Made by a program: the position numbers and the translations under genes
Notes under the pieces: generated by a model
The model's input: the letters and a program-made list of their open reading frames with translations, nothing else
Told to the model about the DNA's origin: nothing
Databases searched by the model: none
Shown here: piece after piece, positions 32,151 through 43,450 of the stretch
How the letters are laid out: every line of letters starts with the position of its first letter
Numbering within the stretch: position 1 is the stretch's first letter
NCBI GenBank assembly: GCA_011503125.2
Contig: WWBZ02000033.1
Span: 3,162,001-3,226,000 of the forward strand
Length of the DNA: 64,000 bases
Reading direction: 5' to 3'
DNA from: Botryosphaeria dothidea
Lineage: Eukaryota; Ascomycota; Dothideomycetes; Botryosphaeriales; Botryosphaeriaceae

Positions 32151-32197
32151 GTTCGAGAGGTTACGGGTTCGAATCCGGGTGGGGACTGTTGCTTTTT
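32151..32197 (+). other. tRNA-3'-half-like sequence with perfect B box
   Basis: Plus strand reads GGTTACGGGTTCGAATCCGG: GGTTCGAATCC (32,166-32,176) is an exact Pol III B box inside a T-arm-like hairpin (CGG/CCG), followed 17 bases later by a T5 run (terminator-like). No A box or full cloverleaf is found upstream, so it is not a tRNA gene. It is antisense to Gypsy 3 and lies in its 3' untranslated part. Confidence 0.6.
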
Positions 32198-32209
32198 GAC
32201 CTTTCCCTG

Positions 32210-32335
32210 TTTTTTTTTTTTTTTTTTTTTTTGACCCTTCCTGCCCTGCCTGCCCTGCTTGCCCTGCTTGCCCTGTTTGCCTTGCTTGTCCTGCTTGCCC
32301 TGCTTGCCCCACTTGCCCTGTTTGCCTTGCTTGCT
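32210..32335 (+). repeat. Poly-T (23 T) and ~10-bp CT-rich minisatellite
   Basis: A run of 23 T is followed by about ten units of a CTTGCCCTG-like motif (variants CTGCCCTG, CTTGTCCTG, TTTGCCTTG). On the minus strand it reads as Gly-Lys-Gln or Gly-Gln-Ala repeats in two frames, a by-product of the repeat and not a supported protein. Confidence 0.8.
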
Positions 32336-32759
32336 TGTCGGTCGCGTTTTTAGTGGGTGTGGGTATATAGGTTGAAAAAGCGAACCCTGAACCATTAAAC
32401 GGCTACATGGTGTAGTTGGAAACTTGGCTGACCGACAGCAGGTGCGGTGATACGTGCCTTGGGGTGGCGACATCCCTCAGTTAATTAGCTCCTATGAGCT
32501 TGTCGACTGGCTGTCGAATTAAGGGCCTGCCTATTAGCAGGGAGAGGGTTGTCCGGCACGGGACTAGGTCCTATGGTCTGTAATGCCCATACCAGGTGAC
32601 CGCTTATGCCTCGCTCGCCCTCGGGGCGGGTAGTGCAGTGCTCATCTGGTGTGTGCAGGCTCGGCTCCGGCCGGGCTAAACCGCTTAACCTTTTATCCAC
32701 CTATAGTCTCCGCTCGGTTCCCTAGAGCTCTTATCGGTCCTTCTATTTTAGGTACGTGT

Positions 32760-34080
32760 CTAGCGCTGCTATATCCTATAGTGCTGATGCCGGTTCCCAT
32801 GTTGGCCTTGCATACCCTTCCCATTTGACTTGATACTAGAGTTAGCGGCTCCTTTGTCCTAGTTTCCTTGCCATTCGTTCATCTAGGATTCCCTCCACCC
32901 TCCATTCGTCTTAACCATCTATCTAAACCGGTGGTAGTTAATAGTCGTCCTGTACTTGGCTTAGCAAAGGGTCTATTCCCGCTGGCCGGAGTAGGTCCAC
33001 GTTAAAGACGTTGTACACCGCTCCGGGGATATCTAACTTATAGCTATAGGATCTAACTACCTCGATGACGGTGAACTTAGCTGCCTTATTATCGAGCTTC
33101 TTGCTTAGTCTATCCGTCCTTAGGTTCTTTAGGTATAGCCAGACCTTATTACCTACCTTATACGTAGGGGATAGGTTCCTTTGCCGGTTAGCCTGCCGTT
33201 CCTGTTCCTGCTGTGCATCCGCTATTACTATTTATACCTAGTCCGTTACCTCTTTAATCTTTGCCACGATTATATCGGCCCTTGCTACTAGGGAGTCCCT
33301 TTAGAGGTTACTAGGTTGGATATCTTCGGATAGCTCTAGAGGCTCGAGATAGTACCCGTGGGAAAGAAAGAACGGGCTTGCCTGCGTCGTAGTTAAGGTT
33401 CTTCCGTTAAGAGCCAACTAGACTACCGGTAACCGGTCCGCCTAGTCTTGTTAATAGTGCTCTACGAACAGCGCGAGCTTCCTTTCTACTTTAGTGTTTA
33501 TCCTTTCCGTTAATCCGTCCGTTTAAGGGTGGTAGGCCGTTAAGATGCGCCTCTTAATCTTAAGTAGTTAATAGATACGTTGCTAGAGAAGGCTAACGAA
33601 CTGCGTTCCCCTATTAGATACTATTACTGTTAGGACTCCGTGGTTCCGGTAGAAGTATATAATAAAGAGCCTTGCAATGGTTTCCGTCTTAGTGTTCGGG
33701 CAGGCCTTAAGGATTACTCCTTTCCCTAGCCTATTAGTAATTACTATAAGCATCTCGCATCCGTTGCTCAATGGTAGGGGCCCAACAAAGTTAATAGAGA
33801 TCTCTCTCTATTAACGACTTGGTACTAGTAACGGTTTAAGTAACCCTTGCTTCCGATCCCTCTAGACCTTAGTCCTTCTACAGACGTCACAGTTCCTATA
33901 AAACCTCCGGATATCGTTAACGAATCCTGGCCAGAAGAAGTGCCTTGCTACGAGGGAGGTAGTTTAAACGCGTCCGGGGTGTGCCGAGAGGGGAGAGTTA
34001 TACATCTCTTGGATAATCCTTGTTCGTAGTAGCTCGGAGTCCGGTACCCATCTCCTTTCCCTAAAGAGGAGGTTTCCTTA
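32760..34080 (-). pseudogene. Gypsy 3 integrase with chromodomain-type end
   Basis: On the minus strand, near 34,000-33,850, HH-CC zinc-finger pieces appear (MYNSPLSAHPGR, RNCDVCRRTKV). The catalytic core at 33,771-33,583 reads MLIVITNRLGKGVI and TVIVSNRGTQFVS, with both catalytic Asp positions changed to Asn. Downstream, about 33,170-32,890, VGNKVWLYLKNLRTDRLSKK, AVYNVFNVDLLRP and WRVEGILDERM give the GPY/F-type and chromodomain start. Intact integrase would insert cDNA; the chromodomain would steer it to chromatin. Confidence 0.8.
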
Positions 34081-34479
34081 ATAGTCTAGTGAACACTCCG
34101 CGATCGAGATCTTAAACTTAGTTGCAAACTCTAGTGGGAAGGTCCTTTCTCTTCGTTGTACTACTTCCCGGAGTTGCCTTAACACTTAGTCCTACTAGAG
34201 TGCCTCTTGCTATTAATCCTCTAGGAAAGGGGGTTCTCGTGCTTATTGTCCTGGTCGTGCTTGTCGAGGTTTAATTGCCATAGCTTCTTTAGATAGAAGT
34301 AAATCTTCATTACTCCATTCTTGTTCTTTAGGGTCCTCTAGTAATCTAGTATTAAGGACTAATCTATAGGGTATTAACTGGAGTAATTGAGCCGTTCTTT
34401 GTTTAAGTCTCTCGTCTATATCCGTTGTAGGCAAGTCTTAGTCCCTTCTTGTTAATGCGTCGGCCAGTCCGTTAGTCCT

Positions 34480-35690
34480 TCCTAGGGTATATTCGATAAT
34501 AAAGGAAAAGCGGCTAAGTTCCCTCTACTATCGAATCTGCCTCTCGGAAAGTCTCCTCGCCGTAGTAAAGTACTCTAGATTCTTGTAGTCGGTGAGGATC
34601 TTGAACTGGTGCAGTCCCCTTAGCTCGGCATCCCACTGGCGTAGGCACTTAACTACTACGAGTAGTTCCTTGTCGTAGATCGGGTAGTTGCATTCCGCGG
34701 GTAGGTTCTTCTTCGAAAAGAACGCTACGGGACGTAGGAAACCGTCGTTATCGTACTGTTAAAGCACTCCTCCTATACAGTATCCTAAGGAGTCCGTGGC
34801 GAGGATCGTCTCCCTCTCCGGGTCGAATTACATAAGAACCGGTGCCGTGATGAAAGCCTTTTTCAATTTTCTAAACGCGAGCTCGGTTTCCTAGTTCTAC
34901 TAGAAGGGTACGTTCTTCCTCGTAAGTAATACTAGAGGGGCTACTAGGTTAGAAAAGCCCTTAATAAAACGCCGATAGAAGTTCGCAAAACCGAGGAAAC
35001 CGAGTACTCCTTTTGCCGTGGTTGGAGCATTCCACTCTTAAATTGCCTTGGTCTTTTCCGGGTCCATGCGGATGCCTTTGCCTGCTTCGATAATATACCC
35101 TAGATACTTAGTCGACTAGACTTCGAATTCACATTTCTTTAGGTCAAGTTGTAGACCTGCAGCATCCAGTTTCTCTAAGACCTTATTAACCTTTTCCCGG
35201 TGCGCTCGGCGGGATCCATCCGTAAAGATTAAGATGTCATCCACGTACGCGGAGACAAAGTTATCGAGGAAGTCCTTTAGGGTCCAATTAATATACCGTT
35301 AGAAGGTGCTTGGGGCGTTTGCCAGTCCAAAGGGCGTTACCAGCCATTCGAAGAGTCCGAATCGAGTCCGGAATGCCGTTAACCATTCGCTCCCTTCGGC
35401 AATTCGTATCCGGTGGAAGGCAGCAGTCACATCCAGCTTTATGAACCATCTCGCCTTACTAATTCTATTAAGAGTCTCTTGGATAAGTGGCAAGGGGTAG
35501 CGGTCCTTTCTCGTAATCCGGTTAAGTGCCCGATAGTCGCAGCAGAAGCGTAGACCTCCGCCTGGTTTCTTAACAAATAGTACGGGAGCAGCGGCCGGGG
35601 AATTACTTACCCGGATAAACCCCTTGTCGAGTAGTTCGTTAAGAGTCTTCCTAAGTACTAGAAGCTCGTCACGGGACATGTTGTATAGGG
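34480..35690 (-). pseudogene. Gypsy 3 reverse transcriptase and RNase H
   Basis: The longest open piece (35,679-35,299) reads [55 protein letters not shown] and [15 protein letters not shown], then a stop at a former Gln. The frame continues with AYVDDILIF (about 35,245-35,219, active site intact), STKYLGYIIE and [10 protein letters not shown]. RNase H follows ([35 protein letters not shown]) to about 34,500. Stops are mostly TAG/TAA at former Gln or Trp. Confidence 0.88.
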
Positions 35691-35907
35691 GTCCCCATGG
35701 GGCGTCCGGTGTTTTGCCGTTGCTATCCTTTTCTAATTCGATTTAGTGGTCAATTCCAGGCCGGTGCGGTGGGAGTTTGTCTGCCTCCTTCTTATCAAAT
35801 AGGCGTATCCATCGAGGGTCCACCCAGCTAGGTAGCCGGGCCTGAGTATCCGTGGGGGTTTTCTCTTAAAGAGCCTTATTAATGTCCGCTAGGCTCGCTG
35901 TAAAGAC

Positions 35908-36405
35908 TTAGTACCCTTTCTTTTCTCGGTTCCTTAAGAGGTAACTGAAGGCAGAGGCTCCGATAAGCTTGCCCTGGGGGCTAGGAAGATCTATTGCTTG
36001 TTTTACTACTAGCCCTGTGTCCTTAAAGGTAATAGTCCGTTCACTTTGATCGAGTACCGCTTTTTCCTGTACCATCCATGGGCTTCCCAACATTAGGTCG
36101 CAACCGGAAAGCCTAGGCACGATGTAGAAGAACATGCGCTTCTGGCAGTGGCCTCCAATATCTACTTCAGCCCAGGCAACCTCGTCTATTTTCCATCCTG
36201 TAGGTGTAAGTCCGTCCAGTGTCCTTGGGGAGATCTTTATACGCGGGAGGTTGCAGCGTTTAGCAAAACCGTGGCTCATAACAGCGTAGAATTCACAACC
36301 AGTATCGGCGAGAGCTTTACCGAAAGACTCTTTATTGATCATAACTAGGGTAAGGAGTGAATCTTGTTCCAGCTTGCGTTGCTGCTTGCGCCATTCGTTC
36401 CGCAC
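35908..36405 (-). pseudogene. Gypsy 3 retropepsin region
   Basis: Open piece of 165 codons with LADTGCEFYAVMS, the DTG-type active site of a retroviral-like aspartic protease, followed by GCDLMLGSPWM, the second conserved block (hydrophobic-LG). It would cleave the gag-pol polyprotein. It sits between the gag zinc knuckle and RT, in a different frame from the knuckle. Confidence 0.75.
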
Positions 36406-37655
36406 TTCCTACTTTTCCTCCACTATAGGCTCCTGCCTGCGATTTTCGACAGGAGCTTTTAGTTTTCCGACTGCTGGGAGGAGGACTCGTCCTCCAAGTC
36501 TTCCAGTTCCGGTCCCACGTGTTCCTCCTGTTGGGTAGGCTTTGTAAGCCTTGCTGGCCTCCTTGGTGGCAGCCATGGGCACTAGGCAACCCTATGTCTA
36601 GAGTCGCCACAGCGTAGGCAACGACCCTCATCCTTGCGTCTTTGTATCTCTTGCTCGTCTACCCACTTGACACGACGTCCTTGGGCGGCCCTTGCAGGCC
36701 CTGTAGGTTCCCATTCCATTTTATCTTGCTGGGGCGTGGTCGGCTTTGGCTTGGACCCTGGCTGCCTGCCAGTAGACCCTGCCGAGCCAACTTTATTCTG
36801 ACCACGCCACCAGTCTTGTTGCCAGCCCTACTAGGGCTTCTTGCCCGTATTGCGTAGGTTGAACGCTTCTAGTTGGTTACTAACACGTTTCAACTCCGTG
36901 TAGTAGTCCTCGAAAGACTGGCTAGTATTCCCAAGGCCGATTATACTTCGCTGGAGCTCCTAGCTAAGCCCTGCTTCTAGGTAGGCCTTAAGGATCTCGT
37001 CCGGCTAGTTGGTGCCTCCCGCCTCTAGTACGAGTTTGCGGAATTCGGTGAAGTACTCCATAAAAGGCTTGTTAGTTTGGCGTAGCTTATGCAGCTTACG
37101 TTGGGCCTTCTCTTGCACGTGGGGGTCGCCAAATGATAGGCGTAGCTGATCCAGTAGGCACTGAGCAGTCATGCTAGTCGTGTTAGTGCTGGCTTGTACC
37201 CAGGGCTGTAGCTGACGAGCTGCTTCGCCCCTAAGCCGATTGTAAAGCATAAAAAACTTCGTAGCTTCAGTGCAACTCGTGTAGTCCACGACGAGTTTGG
37301 CTTGGGCCTAGGCAATCCAAGGCTCGAGTTCTTCTCTATTACCCGAAAACTCGGCGAGAGGGCCGAGGTTCTTCGTGGGGCCTGTCTTGGTGGGGTGGCT
37401 GGTGGGTCCTGACTCAGGGGCAGGGGGGTCCGAGGCAATTCCGGCTACCCTAGCCTCCTTTTCTCCGGCCTCCCCTAAGGGTTATGTGGAAGGGGTTTGG
37501 GCGCCTCCCACCTTCAAGAGTTCCTCCTTCTCCTCCTTAAGCTGTATAACCTCTTGGGTAAGAGTATCCATTCGTGCCATCATTTGTAGCAGTAACCGCT
37601 TCGTTTCTTGGTTCTCTTGAGCCTGTAGCTCTTGTCCATGCTCTTGAGGACTCAT
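36400..37655 (-). pseudogene. Gypsy 3 gag with zinc knuckle
   Basis: ATG at 37,655 opens MSPQEHGQELQAQENQETKR and a coiled-coil-like stretch (QEVIQLKEEKEELLKVGG). The capsid-like core at 37,289-37,005 reads ATKFFMLYNRLRGEAARQLQ, LLDQLRLSFGDPHVQEKAQR and FMEYFTEFRKLVLEAGG. The knuckle at about 36,620-36,575 is CLRCGDSRHRVA.C (CX2CX4HX4C) with one stop at a former Trp or Gln. Several TAG/TAA interrupt the frame. Confidence 0.82.
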
Positions 37656-37659
37656 ATCG

Positions 37660-37735
37660 AGTGATTCCGGTAATTCCGGTGATTCCAGTGGTTCCAGTGA
37701 TTCCAGTGATTCCAGTGATTCCAGTGCGCAACTAT
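37660..37735 (-). repeat. 9-bp minisatellite in the Gypsy 3 leader
   Basis: About eight units of GATTCCAGT/GATTCCGGT/GGTTCCAGT on the plus strand lie between the 5' LTR and the gag ATG. On the minus strand they would read Thr-Gly-Ile repeats, but lie before the likely start. Confidence 0.85.
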
Positions 37736-37782
37736 GCCAGTGATCCGATGTCTAGTAAGTCCAATATAGGAAGTCTAGCTAA

Positions 37783-37966
37783 TGTCAGGGCTTAACCTTA
37801 GGATGATCGCTGAAAGGTATATTGCGCTATATACGTTAAGCTAGACTTAAGGAGAAAGAGAAGAAGTCGTAGAAGAAAGAGGAAAGTTATATACAAGAAA
37901 GGCTTGGCGTCACGTGATCTGCCGATGATCCTCTGAGGCTTGATCCTAAGGCTTTAGACTCTAATA
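37783..37966 (-). repeat. Gypsy 3 5' LTR
   Basis: Plus-strand ends TGTCAGGGC and CTCTAATA. The outer ~20 bp carry three transitions (CTAAGGCTTTAGACTCTAATA versus CTGAGGCTTCAGACTCTAACA), the interior matches the other LTR. Confidence 0.93.
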
Positions 37967-40060
37967 CCTAGGTAGTTTAAAAGCTCTATTACCGTAGTTC
38001 TTAGGAAACTATAGAGAGACGACTATACTAAAGCCAAGTTATTTAGACCGATTATTTTACTTAATACGCTAGGGAAGCTACTTAAGAGGATTATAGTAGA
38101 TAGAATCTCCTAGGCTACTAAAGTATACGGCCTACTCCCTAATATATAGATAGAAGCTAGGAGAAATAGATCCGTAGTAGCAGCTCTTAACCTACTTATA
38201 GAATAGATCTATACTATCTAGGTATAAGATCTAGGGCTAGTAGCTTTAGTCCTTAGCCTAGATATCTCGGGAGTATATAACTACGTATCTTATAGAAGGC
38301 TTCTCTATAATATAAGGATAGTAAAACTCCTAGAATAGGTAGAAAGATTTACCCGATCCTTTCTATAGGACCGTACTACTTAACTATCCTTCGGAGACTT
38401 TACTAGTCTACTAATCTAGACCTTAACCGGGATTCCCTAGAGATCCTTACTATCGCCGATACTCTACCTATTCTTTACTTCTAATCTACTTATATAGCTA
38501 CGTAGAGGTAATACCTTCCCCCTTAGATTCGTTAATAATATTAATATCCTAACCTTTAGTAGATCTATAGAATAGAACTATAGAATACTAGAGGGAGTAT
38601 ATTAAATTTACGAGCACTAGGCAGCTACCTACGGGTTAGCTTTCTCGCCCGATAAGTATTACCTTATTTATTTTATAAGGAAACTAAGGAGATTTAATAT
38701 AGTAGTAGAGATCCGTATCCCTAGATTTACTAGATACCTAGAGCCTATAATTAAGATTCTAGAAGTCTACGTAGATAATAAGCTTAGATAGAGATTCTAT
38801 ATTAGGAAAATAGGAGCTAAGGTAATTAAATAGTATATATCTCTCTCTAGACTCGCGGCGTCTACCTAGGAAGCCTTATTTACTAAAGCCCGTTATATCT
38901 ATACGGCCGTAGTAAGGCTAGTCCTTACCTACGGCTATAGAATATAGTATACCCTAGAGGGAATCCTAGGGTAGAGAAAAATAACTATCTAGCTACTAAA
39001 GAAGATCTAAAACTAGTACCTACGTACTATCTTAGGGGCGTATAAGTTAACTAGTATATAAACCTTAGAGTATAAGATAGAGATTTCTCTACTCTTACTA
39101 TACCTAGACGAACTAGTACTAGCCTAGACTATTAGAGCTAGGAATAGCCTAGTCGCGATAGTAGTAGAGGAAACTTACTAGAGTATTAAATAGATAGCTC
39201 GGGCTACTCTAAGTACTAGAGGCGCTACTAGCCCTACTAGAAGAACTCTACTTAGAAAAAAGATAAACTTACTCCTTAACTACTACCCCTCTATCTACTA
39301 AAGTCTTTCGAAGCGAACGAAGCTACGTATAGTATATAGAAATAAGTAGAAGGAGAGATAGATAAAGTCTATTAGCTAGGGAAGATAAGATAAGCTAGTA
39401 GTCTAAAATATATAGTAGAACCTAAAAATTAGATAAATCTATAGCGAACTATCTAAGCTATAGAGTATACTCGCCACCCTACTACGTATAGAGTATATTA
39501 GACTAGAGAACTTTCTCTTAAGGCGTAAGGTACTAGGGCACCCTAGTTCTACCTATCTATACGGCTAGTATAGATAAACCCTAAAGTATATCCTCCTCTT
39601 CTACCTCTACTTCTAATAGAGTAGAGTATAGATACTCTAAAGGGTAGGAACTACGGACTACTACTCCCTTCTCTTAATAAAGAAGAAGATTAAAGTAGTA
39701 ATAGACTAGTTCTTACGCCTAGAACTACTTAAGTAATTTAGCTTAGTAAGAGAACTAATATAGGAAGATAACTAGGAAGAGGAACTAGGAGGATAACTAG
39801 GACTACTAGGACTACTAGAATCCGGATAACTACGAGGATAAGAATTAAAGAGATAGGTCTAGTAGATAAATATAGGGCTACTATAGTAGCCGCTACTAGT
39901 AAGAAGGAAAAATAAGAACTAGTATAGGATAGTATATCTAGAGAGAGAGGAGGGGTTTTTACTAGGCGAAAAGGTTTTCCCCCTCGTGTAAAATAACTAT
40001 AGATAGCTAGCCCCGCATAGACTCGTAAGGAAGCTATATCGGGAAGAAATAAATTTATCT

Positions 40061-43000
40061 ATCTATATATATAACTAACTAACGCTAACTTTTTAGTAGA
40101 CCTCTAACCCGTATTATAAGGCGTACGATTAAAGTTAGTAGAGGAGTATTATACGCCGACTACGTCGGCTTAGTTATATTAGTAGATAGGCACGGTAATT
40201 CGATTTCTTTATTCTCTATTCTTTACGTTCTAAAACTAGGTATAAACCTTCTCTCTAGCCGATAGGTATATAAGAACGGACTAAAGGGTTCTTTTAATAA
40301 TCGTTTCCTCTATCTTAGAAATCGGTACGGTAAGAATATTCTTATCGCTTAAGAGAATAGGGGAGTTTACTTTATAGATAAGATTAAACCGATAAGTAAA
40401 TACTTCGCGCTATCGGCTCTCGAGATAGCGTAATAATAGGTTTAACTAGCTACGCTAGCCCTAGCCTATAGTAAGATAAATCCGTAGAACGAGTTACTAA
40501 TAGTCTACGAAATCTAAACTACTAGGTAAGAATAAGACCCTACTCTAGAGGTAATAGTAACTAACTAAAAGATTAAGCTATTTAGGCTATAGTATAGAAG
40601 ATTTAGATACCTTAGTAAGTAAAAGCTAGTAAAGCTATATAAGGTAACGACTTTCGTAGAGCCGATTCCTACTATAGCGGAGGAAGACTACGTATATAAA
40701 GTATATACTCTTACTAAAATAAAAAATAAGAAAGGGTACTACGTAAGTAATAGGAAAGCCGTAAGCCTATTACTTATTTTAATCGACGTTTACGGCCCGC
40801 TACTAGAATCTTAGGCTAGCTATTACTACTTTCTTAAGATCGTCGATAATTACTTAAGAAAGATATAGACTATCGCGCTTAAGAGGTAAGAGGAAGTACT
40901 ACGCGTTTTAAACGAATAGTACGTAAAGGTAGAACTTTAAGAAGAAGTAAAGCTCGTTGCCGTTCGTAGCGATAACGCTACTAAGCTTAAGGCTATCCTT
41001 AATTAGTAGTACGTAACTCTTAGAATTACTCTCTAATATACTATTCCGTATTAGTTAAGTTAAAATAGTATAGTAGAGCGAGCTATCTAGACTATAGAAG
41101 CCTAAGTAAGAGTAATACTAAAAGAAGTAAAGCTCCTAATAGACTTTTAGGTAGAAGTAGCCGAGACCGATACTTACCTACGGAATCGGACTATAACTAG
41201 ACCTCTTATCGACGGAAAACCTACGACTCCTAAGGAAGCGTTTATAGGTTAAAAGCTAAGTATCGACTATATACGCGTCTAGGGGTATAAGATCTACTTA
41301 TATATTAACCCTAAATCTCTACTAGTTAGTTTAAGATATAATAAGTTTATAGACCGAGTAAGAGTAGGAGTCTTTATCGGGTACGTAGACGAAACTAAAA
41401 AGTAGTACCGTCTATAGGCTCCGGACCTTAGAAGGATAATCCGTAGTTATATAGTACGGTTCTCGGAAAGCGAAAAGAGAGGGGATATTAACCTAAAACT
41501 AAAGATTAAAGTAAGTAGTAATATAGTCCTCTAAAGGCGACCTATAGGTCGCCTAAGGAAAATCCTATTCGCTCTAGAATTAGTTATAGAGGAGAGAGAA
41601 AGCACGCTAGGAGTAGGAGAGGAGGTAGACTTAAAGGCCGACTACGGATCTAATATTTAGGAACGAGAGAATAAGAAGACTTAATCCTATAACGCTCTAA
41701 GAATACGTTCGTAGTCGAGCGTAGCTTAGCGACTAAAGACGGATCTAGCTATAGTAGATAGTACTATATTAAACACGGATCCGCAACTAAGAGCGTAGAA
41801 GCGTCTACCTACTATCTAAGGGGAGATAAGTAGATCTAGAGGGAAGAAACGCGCTAAACGTCCGCGACTAGAAACGTTTATAGAAATATATATTCTAAAG
41901 CGTAAAAGATTAGAGGGGGATATAACTACGGGGGAGCCGGTAGTAAAAGTACCTCGAAGCTTATTTACGCTTATTAGCTAAATACTAGTTAAGTACTACT
42001 AACGCCCTAAGGTATAAGTATTCTACGCGCTCTTAGTAGTACTTAGTAAGATAATAGAATCGGAAATTCTAACGCCGAAAACCTACGTAGAAGTAGTAGA
42101 AGATAAGTAATTTAGTAAGCTTTAGAGAAAAGCAATCTAGGATAAACTTACTACTCTCGCGTTAAATAGTATATAGAAAGAAGTCGTGCCTCTAAAAGGA
42201 GTAAATATTATAATAAGTAAGTAGGTTTTTAAGCTAAAACTTAATATTAACGGCTTACTTAAAAAGGCTAAAGCTCGCCTTATTATAAGAGATTTTACTT
42301 AACGGTTTAGACTCGACTTTTAGAATACCTTTACCCCTACCGTCCGTTATAAGACTCTTTAAACGTTTCTAGCTATCGTTATACTCTTTAATATAGAGCT
42401 CTACTAGATTAATATTAATAATACCTTTACCGAGTTACGCCTTCGCGAAGATATCTATATAGCCCTACTAGATAGAGTAAGAGTCGCACCCGGACGCGTC
42501 TTTAAGCTCCTACGTAGCCTATACGGTCTTAAGTAAGCCGTACGGGACTAAAATAGCAACTATATAAAAGTACTAAAAGATATCGGATTTCGTTAAAGTC
42601 TAGTAGATCTATACCTACTAGTTTACGACGAAAGAAAAATACTACTACTTATATACGTAGATAATATCCTAGTTACCGCCTAAAGCGGTTAAATAGGAGA
42701 TATTATCTAGTTTAAAAACGTAATTAGTAAGGCCTTTAAGATTAAGGATCTAGAAGAGATAAAGAAGATTCTTAGTATCTAAGTTACTCGTAATCGTAGA
42801 TACCGGACGCTGCGCCTTAATTAGTCTTATTACTTACGAGAGATACTTTAGTTACTTAATATAGAATAGGATAAGTTAAGGCTATCGATGCTACCGATAA
42901 ACGGATACGACGCGCTCCGATCCGCCGGGCTAGAGAATAAGAGAATCGACCTAAAGAAATATTAGTACACCGTTAGAAAACTAATATACCTTACGGTTCT

Positions 43001-43450
43001 TATACGTCCGGATCTTATATTTCTAATAGGATAACTAAGCTAATATCTAAGCGACCCCGTAGAATATTACGGCTAAGTATTTAAAGGCCTTCTACGGTAT
43101 CTTAGATTAACGGCCGATCTAGGAATTATATATAAGAATAGTAGGAGCCCTAGTCTTATTAGCTACTCGAACTTAGACTACGCTATAGATAAGATAGATA
43201 GGAAGTTAATCTCCGGATTTATCTTTCTACTAGTAAACGAACTAATTAGCTAGAGAAGCTAAAAGTAAAAATTAGTGGCGACCTCTATAGCTAAAGCCGA
43301 ATATATAGTAATATCTATCTACGCTAAGAAATTCTAATAGCTCGTTAGACTATTACGAGATATAGATATAGAAGAGTATCTAGGGCGATTCCCTTACTAG
43401 AGGTAACTATACGAGAACGAGAAGTTCCGTAGTTACTATATTAATATAAA
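40061..43450 (+). pseudogene. Copia integrase and reverse transcriptase (dead, heavily RIP-mutated)
   Basis: Reading resumes with a duplicated ATATATATAACT and continues the protease (DRHGNSISLFSILYVLKLGI). Integrase landmarks follow at about 40,770-41,260 (LILIDVYGPLLES, VVAVRSDNATK-like, IDYIRVWGYKIYLY). The RT spans about 42,100-42,950: SKWVFKLKLN, KARLIIRDFT, APGRVFKLLRSLYGLK, LLIYVDNILVTA. The second Asp of the RT active site is Asn. RNase H begins at about 43,240 (ATSIAKAEYIVIS) and is cut at 43,450 by LINE B. Dozens of TAG/TAA stops stand at former TGG, CAG and CAA codons. Confidence 0.85.
43436..43450 (+). repeat. LINE B target-site duplication (partner 48,587-48,601)
   Basis: CTATATTAATATAAA occurs on both sides of LINE B. 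The first CTAT may come from the LINE tail, leaving at least 11 bp of true duplication. Confidence 0.85.

Larger units (their letters stand above)
31944..37966 (-). mobile_element. Gypsy 3: Ty3/Gypsy chromovirus-type element, minus orientation
   Basis: Two 184-bp LTRs (31,944-32,127 and 37,783-37,966) and a 5-bp duplication CCTAG (31,939-31,943, 37,967-37,971) inside LINE C's RT. Coding order on the minus strand is gag, protease, RT, RNase H, integrase, chromodomain-like end, the Gypsy order. A polypurine tract abuts the left LTR, confirming the minus orientation. It is the innermost insertion of the nest, and its LTR cores are nearly identical, so it is young. Full length 6,023 bp. All genes are broken by stops of the TAA/TAG type. 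Confidence 0.95.
28898..40060 (+). mobile_element. LINE C (Tad1-like) containing Gypsy 3
   Basis: Inserted in the Copia protease. The 16-bp ATCTATATATATAACT is present on both sides (28,882-28,897 and 40,061-40,076). Without Gypsy 3 and its duplication the LINE is 5,135 bp, matching LINE B at 5,136. It has ORF1 from 28,904, ORF2 with endonuclease (about 30,440-31,150) and RT (about 31,850 onward, resuming at 37,972), and a C-terminal block with a degraded HILLF..W zinc-knuckle region and a DWFLR-LxLLKxFSLVRELI end (about 39,700). The 3' end is AGAAATAAATTTAT plus short ATCT units, not a long poly-A. Confidence 0.92.

Noticed and set aside
32151..32200. A complete tRNA gene
   Set aside because: Only a T arm and B box can be folded; no A box, D arm or anticodon arm is found.
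32048..32473. Repeat-rich 'GKQGKQ' or 'GQAGQA' protein on the minus strand
   Set aside because: Translation of a minisatellite, poly-T complement and tRNA-like piece inside the Gypsy 3 end; it runs into the LTR.
37660..37735. CRISPR-like array
   Set aside because: Nine-base units in direct contact without spacers; a minisatellite in a retroelement leader of a eukaryote.
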